Source of the DNA: UBA9926 sp038131595
GTDB lineage: Bacteria; Pseudomonadota; Gammaproteobacteria; Pseudomonadales; Azotimanducaceae
Reading direction: 5' to 3'
DNA length: 64,000 bases
Assembly: GCA_038131595.1 (NCBI GenBank)
Contig: JAYPPR010000001.1
Span: forward strand, 82,273-146,272
Shown here: positions 18,389 to 27,390 of the stretch, in pieces
Numbering within the stretch: the stretch's first letter is position 1
Layout of the letters: each line of letters opens with the position of its first letter
The notes under the pieces: generated by a model
What the model was told of the DNA's origin: nothing
The model's database searches: none
Seen by the model: only the letters and a program-made list of their open reading frames with translations
Translations under genes and position numbers: made by a program

Positions 18389-18901
18389 ATGGATCGGTTT
18401 GCGGGTATTTTTCAATACGCTTATTTCGTTGAGGACCTAGAGCAGTCAGCGGAGCATTTCGCTAAAACGGTGGGAGCTGGCCCTTTTTTCATCGCTCCTC
18501 ATCACAAGACCGACCGTTTCGAATATCGAGGCAAGCCCGTGGAGGCCGACGTTTCCTATGCGTTTGCCTATGCAGGGCATTGCCAAATCCAGCTGATTCA
18601 ACAGCATGATCATCAGCCATCGATCTATCGCGACATGTTTAATGAGGGCGAATTCGGACTGCACCATATTGCGAGGCTTGAAGCGGATTACGAGGGTGCC
18701 AAGTCGGTATTGGACCAACAGGGATTTGAGAAAGCGTGTGAGCTGTATGCCGATGGTGTGTGGGCTTGCTATTACGACACGCGCTCGAGTGTTCATTGTT
18801 TTACTGAAATTCACTCAATCACCGATCGAATTTTGACGACCTTTGATCGCTGGCGGGAAGCTCATGAGGCTTGGGATCCCTCTAAGCCCGCTGTGATGTA
18901 A
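18389..18901 (+). CDS. VOC-family (glyoxalase-like) protein
   Basis: Vicinal-oxygen-chelate fold protein of 170 residues. The N-terminal module IFQYAYFVEDLEQSAEHFAK is the first beta-alpha-beta unit, and LHHIARLEADYEG (about residues 90-102) starts the second; conserved His and Glu residues (QIQLIQQ, LHHIA, HCFTEIH) can form the metal site. Members include epimerases, dioxygenases and lyases, and the reaction is not defined here. ATG 18389 is chosen because AGGAGGGGAGAG lies just upstream; an in-frame earlier start has no such site. Confidence 0.87.
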   Translation: MDRFAGIFQYAYFVEDLEQSAEHFAKTVGAGPFFIAPHHKTDRFEYRGKPVEADVSYAFAYAGHCQIQLIQQHDHQPSIYRDMFNEGEFGLHHIARLEADYEGAKSVLDQQGFEKACELYADGVWACYYDTRSSVHCFTEIHSITDRILTTFDRWREAHEAWDPSKPAVM

Positions 18902-19423
18902 ACGGTTGGCAATTAATTGCCGCGAGTCTCATTGGAACACCCCAATTAAACACCGCTCGAACGTGACAAGCAGTGAAACGAGGTTTAAAGCGGCAGAGAG
19001 CAGTAGCAGTGGGAAGCGGTAAGAAGAGATAGTTGTAAGAGTCTATAGAAGTAAAAGCGGTAAAAGCGGTAAAAGCGGTAAAAGCGGTAAAAGCGGTAAA
19101 AGCGGTAAAAGCGGTAAAAGCATCAAAAACGGTAGTAGCAGCGAAAAAATCGTGTGAAGGTTGCGAGCAAAGCCTTAGGCAGTGAGCACGTTAGAATGTC
19201 GTGGGGAAGAGTCTGGCTAACTTCTGGCTAATGGTGAACACTCAGTTAACGACAGTCAGCGGTCATGGAAGCCCGCCTAAAAGAATGCGATTTAGGCTGG
19301 ATAGCCATAGAGAGGGTGGCTGACGCTAGCGCAAATTCAAAAGGCACAAGGATTTGGCTAGCAACTTCGGCGTCAAGATTTGAAAGGACCTGTATAAGCT
19401 CCTGTATAAATTAAGGAAGGACG
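18902..19423. other. 522-bp gene-free region with a 9-bp array
   Basis: Purine-rich region (many GGTAAAAG-like words) without a supported gene. It carries the (GTAAAAGCG)7 array and, at the end, the AAGGAAGG ribosome binding site of the monooxygenase gene. Confidence 0.5.
19051..19122. repeat. 9-bp tandem repeat (GTAAAAGCG)7
   Basis: Seven perfect 9-bp units (19051-19113) followed by a variant GTAAAAGCA. Located about 300 bp upstream of the monooxygenase gene. Confidence 0.97.
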
Positions 19424-21382
19424 ATGGATCATGTAACTGTTCAGGGCACCGATGAGGACATCAAAGCGGCGCTGCTCGACGTCAATTTGCCCAATCTCTT
19501 GTTGTCGATGTATTGCATCACTGGGGATCGAACTTGGATCGCAGAAGATCAAGCGCCAGCGCCCGTTTTGGCGCCCGAAGGCAGTTTGTTTCCTGACGAT
19601 ACGGGAGGCTACAGCGAAGCGCAGGCAGATGCGATTCGAGCATCAGCGGCAAAGGTACTAATCGCCCTTCGCGACGGCGAACGAACGCCAGGGCCGGTCC
19701 CAAATCCAGAGCAGTTCCGCGAACTCCTCGAGTATGGCATGGGTGAAGAGGTTACGAGTGGCTATGCCAATATGCTGCTTGAGGAGACGGGGCTAATAGA
19801 CCGAGATCAGAATTGGCTTCCGGTGATGAGCCGAGCGGATGCGGCGAAGCGTGCAGACTTCGAGGTGCTCATTATTGGCGCCGGGATGTCTGGATTAGGA
19901 ATGGCAGCGAAGCTGAAGAGAGCTGGCATTTCGTTCACGATTATTGAGCGAAACGATCAGGTTGGTGGCACCTGGTACGAAAACCGCTACCCCGATTGCG
20001 GTGTTGACACCCCGAATCATTTCTATTCGTACTCTTTCCATCGCAACCCTGATTGGTCAGGCTACTTTTCGAAGCGCGATGAGCTGTTTGCTTACTTTGA
20101 TCGGTGCGCCGATGAGTTTGGCGTCCGCGATCAGATTCTGTTTGAGACGGAAGTGACGCGCCTTCAATACGATGAGATCAATCAGTCGTGGCAAGTGCAC
20201 CTCAAGCGAGGCGATGGCGAGACTGAGGTGAGAACAGCTAACGCTGTGGTCTCGGCCGTAGGTCAGTTAAACCAACCTTCGATGCCGGACATTCCTGGTT
20301 TGGAGGACTTCGAGGGTGATCAATGGCACTCCGCCAGATGGCAGACCAAGGATTTAGCGGGACTGAAAGTCGGGGTGATCGGCACAGGATGTAGTTGCGT
20401 CCAGTTGCTACCCAAAACGGCCGATCAGGCCGAGCATACGCGTGTGTATCAGCGTACGCCTCACTGGGTGGCGCCGTCCCGGGACTACTATCGAGCGGTG
20501 GAGCCCGGGCTGATTTGGGCCTTGAAGCACATTCCTTTCTACGCGGAGTTCCATCGTGCGCGGATGATTCTAGTCTTCGCAGACCGCTCTTGGCCGGCTG
20601 TGGTGGGAGATCCAGCGTGGGAGGATCAATCGCTATCGATGAATGAAGCCAACCATGGCATGCGCGAAGCACTTACGGAATTTATGCGAGAAAGCCTCGG
20701 CCCGAAGCAAGACTATCTCGAGCACTGCGTGCCGAACTTCCCAGTATGGGGTAAGCGACTGATTGTCGATAACGGGTGGTATGAGACGCTCGCTCGTGAG
20801 GATGTCTCGCTCGAAACGGACGGCATCGAGCGCGTGACGGCGACAGGGATTCAAACCTCAACCGGAGAACATCACGAGTTGGACGTCATCATTCATGCGA
20901 CTGGATTCAAGGCCAATCACTTTTTGATGCCTATGGAAGTCATCGGTCGCGGTGGGCAAACCCTGGGTTCCGCTTGGGGTAACGCGCCAAGCGCGTACAA
21001 GGGCTCCCATATGCCTGGGTTTCCTAATTTATTTTGTTTGTATGGCCCTAACACCAATATCGTTCACGGCGGCAGCATCATTTATCAAATCGAATGCCAG
21101 ATTCACTATGTCATGCAGTGTTTGGCCCTAATGCTTGAGAAGTCTTTGGACGCGCTGGATGTCAGAGCTGAGGCCAATGCCAGTTACAATGAAGACGTGC
21201 AGGCTCGATCCGCCAATCTGGCATGGGGGCATCCCAACGTGCAGAGCTGGTACAAAAACAGTGATGGCCAAGTGATCAACAACTCTCCTTTTAGCCTGCA
21301 AGAGTTTTGGGAAGTGACCCACGACATCACTCCGGAGGATTTCGAGCTGCTTCATGCGGGCAGTAACGCGGCCACCGATTAG
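19424..21382 (+). CDS. Baeyer-Villiger-type flavin monooxygenase (HAPMO-like)
   Basis: FAD- and NADPH-dependent monooxygenase of 652 residues that would convert a ketone to an ester. After an N-terminal extension of about 145 residues comes the FAD site VLIIGAGMSGLGMAAKL, then RNDQVGGTWYENRYP, the Baeyer-Villiger fingerprint FEGDQWHSARW (FxGxxxHxxxW) and the NADPH site VGVIGTGCSCVQLLPKTA. The long N-terminal extension and NRYP-CGVDT-like region match 4-hydroxyacetophenone monooxygenase-type enzymes (about 640 aa) better than the shorter cyclohexanone type. AAGGAAGG supports the ATG. The actual ketone is unknown. Confidence 0.92.
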   Translation: MDHVTVQGTDEDIKAALLDVNLPNLLLSMYCITGDRTWIAEDQAPAPVLAPEGSLFPDDTGGYSEAQADAIRASAAKVLIALRDGERTPGPVPNPEQFRELLEYGMGEEVTSGYANMLLEETGLIDRDQNWLPVMSRADAAKRADFEVLIIGAGMSGLGMAAKLKRAGISFTIIERNDQVGGTWYENRYPDCGVDTPNHFYSYSFHRNPDWSGYFSKRDELFAYFDRCADEFGVRDQILFETEVTRLQYDEINQSWQVHLKRGDGETEVRTANAVVSAVGQLNQPSMPDIPGLEDFEGDQWHSARWQTKDLAGLKVGVIGTGCSCVQLLPKTADQAEHTRVYQRTPHWVAPSRDYYRAVEPGLIWALKHIPFYAEFHRARMILVFADRSWPAVVGDPAWEDQSLSMNEANHGMREALTEFMRESLGPKQDYLEHCVPNFPVWGKRLIVDNGWYETLAREDVSLETDGIERVTATGIQTSTGEHHELDVIIHATGFKANHFLMPMEVIGRGGQTLGSAWGNAPSAYKGSHMPGFPNLFCLYGPNTNIVHGGSIIYQIECQIHYVMQCLALMLEKSLDALDVRAEANASYNEDVQARSANLAWGHPNVQSWYKNSDGQVINNSPFSLQEFWEVTHDITPEDFELLHAGSNAATD

Positions 21383-21407
21383 CGTAAGGGCCAGTACCCA
21401 GCAAGCA

Positions 21408-22010
21408 CTAGCTGAGTTGGGTGAGCGCCGGCAGGGTCGTTGCGATGAGAGCGGTTGCAGCGAGCCGGTTGAACCATCGTTGGCGTGCTCCTTTTTTTAG
21501 GTATTGCGAGATCCAGCTGCCGCCATAGGCCCAAAGCATGGCCGAACCAGTGGTCACCAGAAAGAAGACCATGAGAATCAGCCCTACGACCTCGTCGTTC
21601 TGGGCTTGATCGCCGGCGTAGGCGGTAATCGCGCTGACGATCACAACGACGCCCTTGGGATTGATCCATTGAAAGGCAGCAGCCTCAATAAACCGCATCG
21701 GCCTACCCCGTGATTCTTGCTCACTCGGCTCCATGTTCCAGAATTGATAGGCGAGATAACCAATAACGAGCAGGCCACCGAGTTGCAGCGCTCGCATCAC
21801 CTGAGGAATCTCGCCCAACACCCAGCCAAGACCCAGGCAGGCGAGCAGTACGATAAGCAGGAAGCCAACGATGACGCCAAATACATGGGGGAGGGTGCGC
21901 TTAAAGCCAAAGTTGGCGCCCGATGCCGATAGCAATAAATTATTGGGGCCAGGCGTGAATGCAGCCACCGCAGCAAAGGTAAAGAAAGAAAGGAGTGTCG
22001 TTGAATCCAC
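21408..22010 (-). CDS. LysE/RhtB-family exporter
   Basis: Inner-membrane amino-acid or metabolite exporter with about six membrane segments. FAAVAAFTPGPNNLLL at the N-terminus is the LysE family signature, and WINPKGVVVIVSAITAY and the C-terminal helix complete it. The open frame extends to 22187, but I choose GTG 22010, which gives the usual distance to the TPGPNN motif and a family length near 200 residues; the ribosome binding site there is weak. Convergent to the monooxygenase gene. The exported compound is unknown. Confidence 0.87.
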   Translation of the reverse strand: MDSTTLLSFFTFAAVAAFTPGPNNLLLSASGANFGFKRTLPHVFGVIVGFLLIVLLACLGLGWVLGEIPQVMRALQLGGLLVIGYLAYQFWNMEPSEQESRGRPMRFIEAAAFQWINPKGVVVIVSAITAYAGDQAQNDEVVGLILMVFFLVTTGSAMLWAYGGSWISQYLKKGARQRWFNRLAATALIATTLPALTQLS

Positions 22011-22402
22011 GACGAATGACCCGAAGAATGACCGGAGCGAGAGTATAGCGGAGATGAGCCACGCGCCAATGACAGATCCGCGTAACCGGGTGCCAACTAG
22101 CGATGCCCGGCGCTTAGACCCCGCGTTAGGAACGCTTGGCACGGGTCTTCTAGTCAACGGGCAGCCAGTGAATGAGCAGCCAGGCAAAGATTGAGCTTAC
22201 CTTACGCGGTTGGCGACTGAATGCTCTCTGAAGGGCGACAAGTAAAGATCAACAAAGCAGTAACCAACGCGTGTTGGCAACAGATAAATAAACGTCAACA
22301 TAGAAAAACAGGTGATGGGGTCGTGCGTGAGGAGGCTGTGTGTGGAAAGACCTGGCCCTATCAACTTATCAATCGCAATGGTAACCAGAGGATGGAGAGC
22401 AA
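22011..22402. other. Intergenic region between LysE and hydrolase genes
   Basis: About 390 bp between divergent genes; presumably holds both promoters. Short ORFs show no family features. The upstream in-frame extension of the LysE gene also falls here. Confidence 0.35.
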
Positions 22403-23326
22403 ATGATGAATAAAAAGGTTCCGCTGGCGATGCAAGACATTGCCACAAATAAATTGAACCTCCTTTGTCTGGCCAAAGTTTGGTTGGGCGCTTGTCTCCT
22501 TGGAGTGGCTAGCTTCGCTGCTGCTGGCTCACCGCATGTTGATCAGATGCGTCTTGAGACGGGCGCGCCGGCCAAGGTCATCGATACCGGTGGGCGCACC
22601 TGGGTGGTCATGGTGCATGGTTGGAGTGGGGTACTGGACGAAGTCGGGGACTTGTATGCGAGGCAGGCTTCGCAACTGGCGGATCGAGGAATTTCGTCTA
22701 TCCGCATGCAGATCCAAGGAGAGGGTGATGCCTTGCAGCAAGGCAAACCCATGGATTCCACCTTCGCAAGTCGGGTCGCTGATAGCTTGGCGGGCTATCG
22801 CTGGGTGAGACAGCATCAGCCGGAGGCGGTGATTGGGCTGCTTGGCTTCAGTTATGGCGGTCCGACCGTCATGCGCCTCACAACCCTGCCAGAGGTGAAT
22901 GCCGTGAGCATGGTGCTGTGGTCCAGCGCGGTTAATCCGATGGACATTCTTCGGGGCGATGCTCGAGCCAGCGGAATCAAAGCTGCCCTTGAAAATGGCG
23001 TCGGGACTTGGAATGCCTGGATGCCGATCGAGGTGACGCGGCGGCATGTGCTGGGCATGTTGGGAGAACCCATCCTGTCAGAGTTTGGTGGTTACACGGG
23101 TGCGCTACTGACGCTTCGAGGCTCGGAGGATTATTTGCCACAGGCGGACCAGGCGATTCTTGATGCGAGTGCCGCGTCGATGGGTACCTCGATTGTTATT
23201 CAGGGCGCAGACCATATCTTCAACGTTGTTGCCCCTGATCAATCGTTGGCCGATCAGCAATACGCGATTCGCGTCCTCGATGCGACTACGGATTGGTTTG
23301 CGGAGACGCTTAATCCGCCGGATTAA
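22403..23326 (+). CDS. Secreted alpha/beta hydrolase
   Basis: Alpha/beta-hydrolase of 307 residues with an N-terminal hydrophobic export segment (LLCLAKVWLGACLLGVASFAA, ending near residue 40, shown here in part). VVMVHGWSG is the oxyanion-hole motif HG, GLLGFSYGGP the nucleophile elbow GxSxG with Ser, and GADHIFN holds the catalytic His; an Asp near LRGSEDYLP is the likely acid. GGAG lies upstream of ATG 22403. Probably an esterase or peptidase-like serine hydrolase in the periplasm; the substrate is unknown. Confidence 0.85.
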   Translation: MMNKKVPLAMQDIATNKLNLLCLAKVWLGACLLGVASFAAAGSPHVDQMRLETGAPAKVIDTGGRTWVVMVHGWSGVLDEVGDLYARQASQLADRGISSIRMQIQGEGDALQQGKPMDSTFASRVADSLAGYRWVRQHQPEAVIGLLGFSYGGPTVMRLTTLPEVNAVSMVLWSSAVNPMDILRGDARASGIKAALENGVGTWNAWMPIEVTRRHVLGMLGEPILSEFGGYTGALLTLRGSEDYLPQADQAILDASAASMGTSIVIQGADHIFNVVAPDQSLADQQYAIRVLDATTDWFAETLNPPD

Positions 23327-23614
23327 TGTCGGCGAGGAGTGCTTGCAGGTGCAGTAAGGGAGCATCGAGGGCCGCGTCAATCGCTCAGCCAAAGAGGGGG
23401 TGAGTTCCAGATAGCGCTTCAGCACCTTTCAGAGGAAAAATTCTCACGAGAAAGCGGTCATGAAAATAACAGCCGTTTGGTCGCGATCGCAGCCGCACTC
23501 AGCGAACGAACCATGACCCAAGAGAGGCTGAGACAGTTGTAAAAGATGATTTCCGCTACAATCGTTGGCGCGTAAGGAAGGCATTAAGACAGTCACAAGA
23601 GGCCAGACAAGCTC

Positions 23615-24553
23615 GTGAATCAACTCGATCAACTCAAAATGATGACGGATGTGGTCGCAGATACCGGCGACATTGGTGCGATAAAACAGTTTGCCCCGAT
23701 GGATGCAACCACCAACCCTTCATTGATCCTCAGTGCCATGGAATTACCTGATTTTGCTGGTCTAGTCAGTCAAGTTCGGAAGGATGTTCCCAAAGCATTG
23801 GACAGTCAGGGCCAAAAGCGCTGGGCCACACGAGCGCTCGCCATCGGCATTGGGGCGTCTATTCTTGAAATGATTCCTGGTCGGGTTTCGACTGAAGTGG
23901 ATGCAAGACTGTCGTTTGACCAACAGGGCACGGTGGATGAGGCGAAGCGACTCATTGAGGGATACGCGCAATTAGGGATCAGCAGCGACCGGATACTCAT
24001 CAAAATCGCCAGTACCTGGGAAGGCATACAGGCAGCAGCAGCGCTCGAACGAGCAGGGATTCAATGTAATTTGACGTTGCTCTTTGGCCGCGGTCAGGCC
24101 ATGGCCTGTGCCGATGCGGGTGTGTTTCTTATTTCCCCCTTTGTCGGACGAATTCTGGACTGGCACCAGGCGAAGACCGGCCAAACGTACTCGGGGCTTG
24201 ATGACCCTGGAGTGCAATCGGTCCACTGGATCTACAATTATTACAAAGCCAATGGGTTCAACACGGTGGTGATGGGCGCAAGTTTCCGGAATAAGGGTGA
24301 AATCGAGGCGCTTGCCGGGTGCGATCGCCTGACCATCAGTCCTGGATTGCTCGCAGAACTCACCGATGATGAATCTGCGCTCCCGCGGCAATTGGATCCA
24401 AACGCTGCAGAGAGTGAGTCCAGTACGCTACTTGATGAGTCGACGTTTCGGTGGCTCCAAAATAGCGATGCAATGGCGACAGAAAAGTTGGCCGAGGGGA
24501 TCCGTAAATTCGCTGCTGATCAGGAAACGCTTGAGGCTCGCTTGACGCTGTAA
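23615..24553 (+). CDS. tal: Transaldolase
   Basis: Pentose-phosphate-pathway transaldolase, transferring a dihydroxyacetone unit between sugar phosphates. MDATTNPSLIL (N-terminal signature), RVSTEVDARLSFD, ILIKIASTWEGI with the Schiff-base Lys, CNLTLLFGRGQA and VMGASFRN are all classical TalB-type motifs; 312 residues is the normal length (E. coli TalB 317). GTG is used as start, matching the family N-terminus (TDVVADTGDIGAIK). Upstream 288 bp carry no gene. High confidence. Confidence 0.97.
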   Translation: MNQLDQLKMMTDVVADTGDIGAIKQFAPMDATTNPSLILSAMELPDFAGLVSQVRKDVPKALDSQGQKRWATRALAIGIGASILEMIPGRVSTEVDARLSFDQQGTVDEAKRLIEGYAQLGISSDRILIKIASTWEGIQAAAALERAGIQCNLTLLFGRGQAMACADAGVFLISPFVGRILDWHQAKTGQTYSGLDDPGVQSVHWIYNYYKANGFNTVVMGASFRNKGEIEALAGCDRLTISPGLLAELTDDESALPRQLDPNAAESESSTLLDESTFRWLQNSDAMATEKLAEGIRKFAADQETLEARLTL

Positions 24554-24658
24554 ACAGAGTGGCACGAGATCACCGCGCACCTGTCATGCAGCGTTGATCA
24601 ATCCGCAATCAAAGATTCGTAATGAGAGCTCCGTAATAAAAGGGTTGTTCGTCCAACT

Positions 24659-25531
24659 CTAGAGAAAGCTCGAGGAAGCTCTAGCCAGCGGCAACGTTAG
24701 GCAAGTCGGCCCGCCTTCTCCTTTTCTACTGATGTCCTCGCCGTTATAGGTGGTTACGCTGACCCCATGCTGCTCGAGCAGGGCTTTGGTCTTTGGCAAC
24801 CCAGAGAGCATCAGCGCCCGTCTTGGGCCCGTCGCAAGCACGTTGCAACCCATGTTGAGGTATTCATCGTCATCGACGGAAATTTGCTCGATGCCGTGCC
24901 GGCTGAGCCAAGCAGAAAAGCTTGCAGGGATCAGCGGCGCGTAAACGAGCGCCAAGTCCCTATCCAATGGCGAGATCATGCTCATCAAGTGGAATACATC
25001 CTCGGGATGGCTAGGGGGTGGGAGGGGGACGCGATGAATTTCGACAGCGGCTCCCAGTATCGACTGAAGTTGGTCAACGCCTGCATCATTGGTGCGCGGC
25101 CCAATGCCGACTGCAAAGGTGTAATCGTCCAAACGAATAAGATCGCCGCCCTCGATGGTTCCAGGTGGCGCTATTTCCCCAATGAGCGGCAGTCCGTAGC
25201 GCTCGAGTGCTGCGGCGTTGCAAAGGGGTTCGCCCCGACGAGTAGCTCTTCCCATGTGACAGGCGACAAGGCCTTTAGGCGTTACGATGAGCGAGTCCCG
25301 GGTGTAAAGACTATCCAAAGTGAGTGCTTCCCCCTCGGGCAGCTGAATCACCTCGGCTCCGGCGTCTTTCAAGCATTGCACAAAAAAGGCATGCTCGGTC
25401 TCGGCAGCGCTCAGTTCAGGGGGGCTATGAAAGCGGAGCGCTTCCCACTCGCTGGCGATTGCCTCGGCGTCCCGATAAGCTGCTTTAGGGCCGCGGACGG
25501 CGACGCGGGTCAAAGAACCATACTCGTTCAA
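24659..25531 (-). CDS. Amidinohydrolase (DDAH / arginine-deiminase-like)
   Basis: Amidinotransferase-fold enzyme of about 290 residues, like dimethylarginine dimethylaminohydrolase or arginine deiminase, releasing citrulline from a guanidino substrate. LTRVAVRGP begins the fold, SLYTRDSLIVTPKG and GTIEGGDLIRLDDY carry substrate-binding acidic residues, DVFHLMSMISPL the catalytic His, and GGPTCLTLPL the nucleophilic Cys. I place the start at TTG 25531 because AAGGAGA (25538-25544) lies 6 nt upstream and NEYGSLTRV is the family N-terminus; the frame is open to 25621. The 5' region overlaps nothing but faces the EthD gene. Confidence 0.87.
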   Translation of the reverse strand: MNEYGSLTRVAVRGPKAAYRDAEAIASEWEALRFHSPPELSAAETEHAFFVQCLKDAGAEVIQLPEGEALTLDSLYTRDSLIVTPKGLVACHMGRATRRGEPLCNAAALERYGLPLIGEIAPPGTIEGGDLIRLDDYTFAVGIGPRTNDAGVDQLQSILGAAVEIHRVPLPPPSHPEDVFHLMSMISPLDRDLALVYAPLIPASFSAWLSRHGIEQISVDDDEYLNMGCNVLATGPRRALMLSGLPKTKALLEQHGVSVTTYNGEDISRKGEGGPTCLTLPLARASSSFL

Positions 25532-25620
25532 TCGAAGTCTCCTTGAGAGTCGGTCTAATAGTAACGAGGACGCGTCAATTTTGCAGTGAGTCGGGCGCGT
25601 ATCACCGGAGGGGGTAGCCA

Positions 25621-25983
25621 ATGATTAAGCAAGTGGTTTTATTGAAGAAGAGAGACGATCTCACCGTCTCAGCGTTTCGCGAATATTACGAAAATCACCA
25701 TCGATTGATTGGTGAAAAGTATCTAAATCCGTATGTCACGCGCTACGTTCGCCGATACCTCGAAACGCCGCCTGGGATGGACGAGGCAGCCATGCCGTAT
25801 CACGTGGTCACCGAAATGTGGTTTGCCAATACTGAGGATCGGGATGCTTGTTACAAGGGGTTGTCCGCGCCGGATGCGCAGCGCGAGATCCTAGCGGACG
25901 AGGCCAAGATGTTTGCGCCCGGCGGTAAATTCTCCACCCTGCTTCTCGAGGTGGACTCTAATGTTGAATCCAACGCTGTGTAG
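25621..25983 (+). CDS. EthD-domain protein
   Basis: Ferredoxin-like (dimeric alpha-beta barrel) EthD protein of 120 residues. MIKQVVLLKKRDDLTVSAFREYY with the following HH motif is the family N-terminus (KxGxSxExFxxyw...H), and the Tyr-rich YVTRYVRRYLE and TEMWFAN strands follow. EthD proteins often accompany oxidative catabolic genes and may bind or shuttle reactive intermediates. GGAGGG is upstream. It is divergent from the amidinohydrolase and followed 84 nt later by the Lin0512 gene. Confidence 0.85.
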   Translation: MIKQVVLLKKRDDLTVSAFREYYENHHRLIGEKYLNPYVTRYVRRYLETPPGMDEAAMPYHVVTEMWFANTEDRDACYKGLSAPDAQREILADEAKMFAPGGKFSTLLLEVDSNVESNAV

Positions 25984-26067
25984 ATCGACGTGTAATTCGC
26001 CGCGTAAGCCGATGCGTAAATCAATCAGTCAATCGACAGGTAAACAAAAACCAAGGAGCCAGCTGAA

Positions 26068-26409
26068 ATGACCCGACAGCGGTACGTCACTGAATTTGGA
26101 ATGGGCACGGATGTCCACGGCTCGGACATGACGAAAGCGGCTTGCCGGGCGGTTTCGGATGCCATTCGCCACTCGAGTTTGAATTTTTTCAAGGCGCTGG
26201 GGCGGACCCCGCACGATATGGAAATCGATGTGCTGATTGGCGCCCCAGACCCAGAGGCGGTGGATACGAGCGAAGTTGCTAAACAACTGCCCTATGGAAC
26301 CGTTCGCGTTGAGGTGACAAAAGGCGGGCTCGCAATTTCGCCTGATGAAGGATCGGATGCCATTGTGATCGCGAACGCGGGAGTGAAGGTCTATCTCGCT
26401 GACGCGTAA
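26068..26409 (+). CDS. Lin0512-family protein
   Basis: Small protein of 113 residues of the Lin0512 family (function unknown). YVTEFGMGTDVHGSDMTKAA, the middle IDVLIGAPDPEAVDT and the closing GDE-like AISPDEGSDAIVIANAGVKVYL region are family hallmarks. CCAAGGAGCC lies upstream of the ATG. The family often occurs near cyclic amidohydrolase-type pathways (weak knowledge). Convergent with a broken DUF6134-like gene, with which it overlaps at the 3' ends by about 19 bp. Confidence 0.85.
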   Translation: MTRQRYVTEFGMGTDVHGSDMTKAACRAVSDAIRHSSLNFFKALGRTPHDMEIDVLIGAPDPEAVDTSEVAKQLPYGTVRVEVTKGGLAISPDEGSDAIVIANAGVKVYLADA

Positions 26410-27181
26410 TTCGTCTTTGGTCGATACGTGAGTTGGTGATCATTCGGCAGCGCGGTCTGAAGACCTACCCACTTCCCTTGGCCGTCGTACTGCACTTCGA
26501 TGTTGAGCTTGTTCGCGGCGATAATCGTTCGTCGTTCTATGGTTTCAGGGTCTGTCGAGGTGCTCATCTCTACGGGAACAAAGTCACCTGACTGAGCATT
26601 CATGAGCAGTGCTCGTTCACTCAAATCGGTCCGCCAATAGGCAAAGCTAGACAGGCATGAGTCCTCATTGGGGAGGTCTTTTGCTCGCCGTTGACAGTGA
26701 GTGAGGGTTCGCCGCTCTGGCTACGCAGGGTTGTGGTTTGCTCGCCTTTCTTTGTGTTGGTCGTCGCCTCCAGTTCAACCAGGCAGCCATCTCTCCACTT
26801 CTCGCGACTGGAGTGCTCGTATTTGAACGCGTTGAAAAAAAGGATTTTCAATGCGAAAGACGCGCGGCTCGTGACAATTTCTTCACCAGTCTCGCTGGTC
26901 GAGCGCACAAATTGATGCTCCCCGATCAATCGATCATCGAAGAACACGTCAAAGGTGTAGATCTCATCGCCACTCGCATTGCCGTGGCTAAGGGTCAGCG
27001 CTGTGAAAATCGCGAGAAGGGGTCGCCTCACGCGCGCCTTGGGCTTGTGGCCTCGCGTGAGTCCAGAAGTTTTCGGTTTCGCCTGCGCCGGCTGATGCGT
27101 CCATCCTGATCTGGAGCGCTGCGTAGCGCGAATGACGCGAGTGAAAAGGTTGTGGAAAGCAAAAGGCGCCATGGCAGTCAA
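26391..27181 (-). pseudogene. DUF6134-like secreted protein, one frameshift
   Basis: Exported protein of unknown function, read from two frames. The first part has a signal segment (RRPLLAIFTALTLSHGNASG) followed by IYTFDVFFDDRLIGEHQF and FKYEHSSREKWRDGCLVELEAT, a lipocalin-like beta pattern seen in DUF6134 proteins. Near 26648 one base is missing: in the next frame the chain runs on as CL-SFAYWRTDLSERALLMN and IEVQYDGQGKWVGLQT to the stop at 26391. The first frame alone ends in the unrelated LALPIGGPI. The start is uncertain; a GTG at about 27031 would begin directly at the signal peptide. Confidence 0.75.
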
Positions 27182-27390
27182 TTTTTTCAGCGTCGTTAAA
27201 AGCGGTTACGCGAGACGGGCGCCGTGAGATCACTGTGGCCAATGCTTACTCGGTCGGGACACCGGCAGCAGGTCATAGGTCATGAGCAGCGTGGATTCAT
27301 CGCATTCTTTGCCTTTTGTCTCGGCCTCGAAACAATTTTTCGTTACACTCCTTGGCGCGAAAGAACAGTAAAAAAACGGTAGGACGAACC

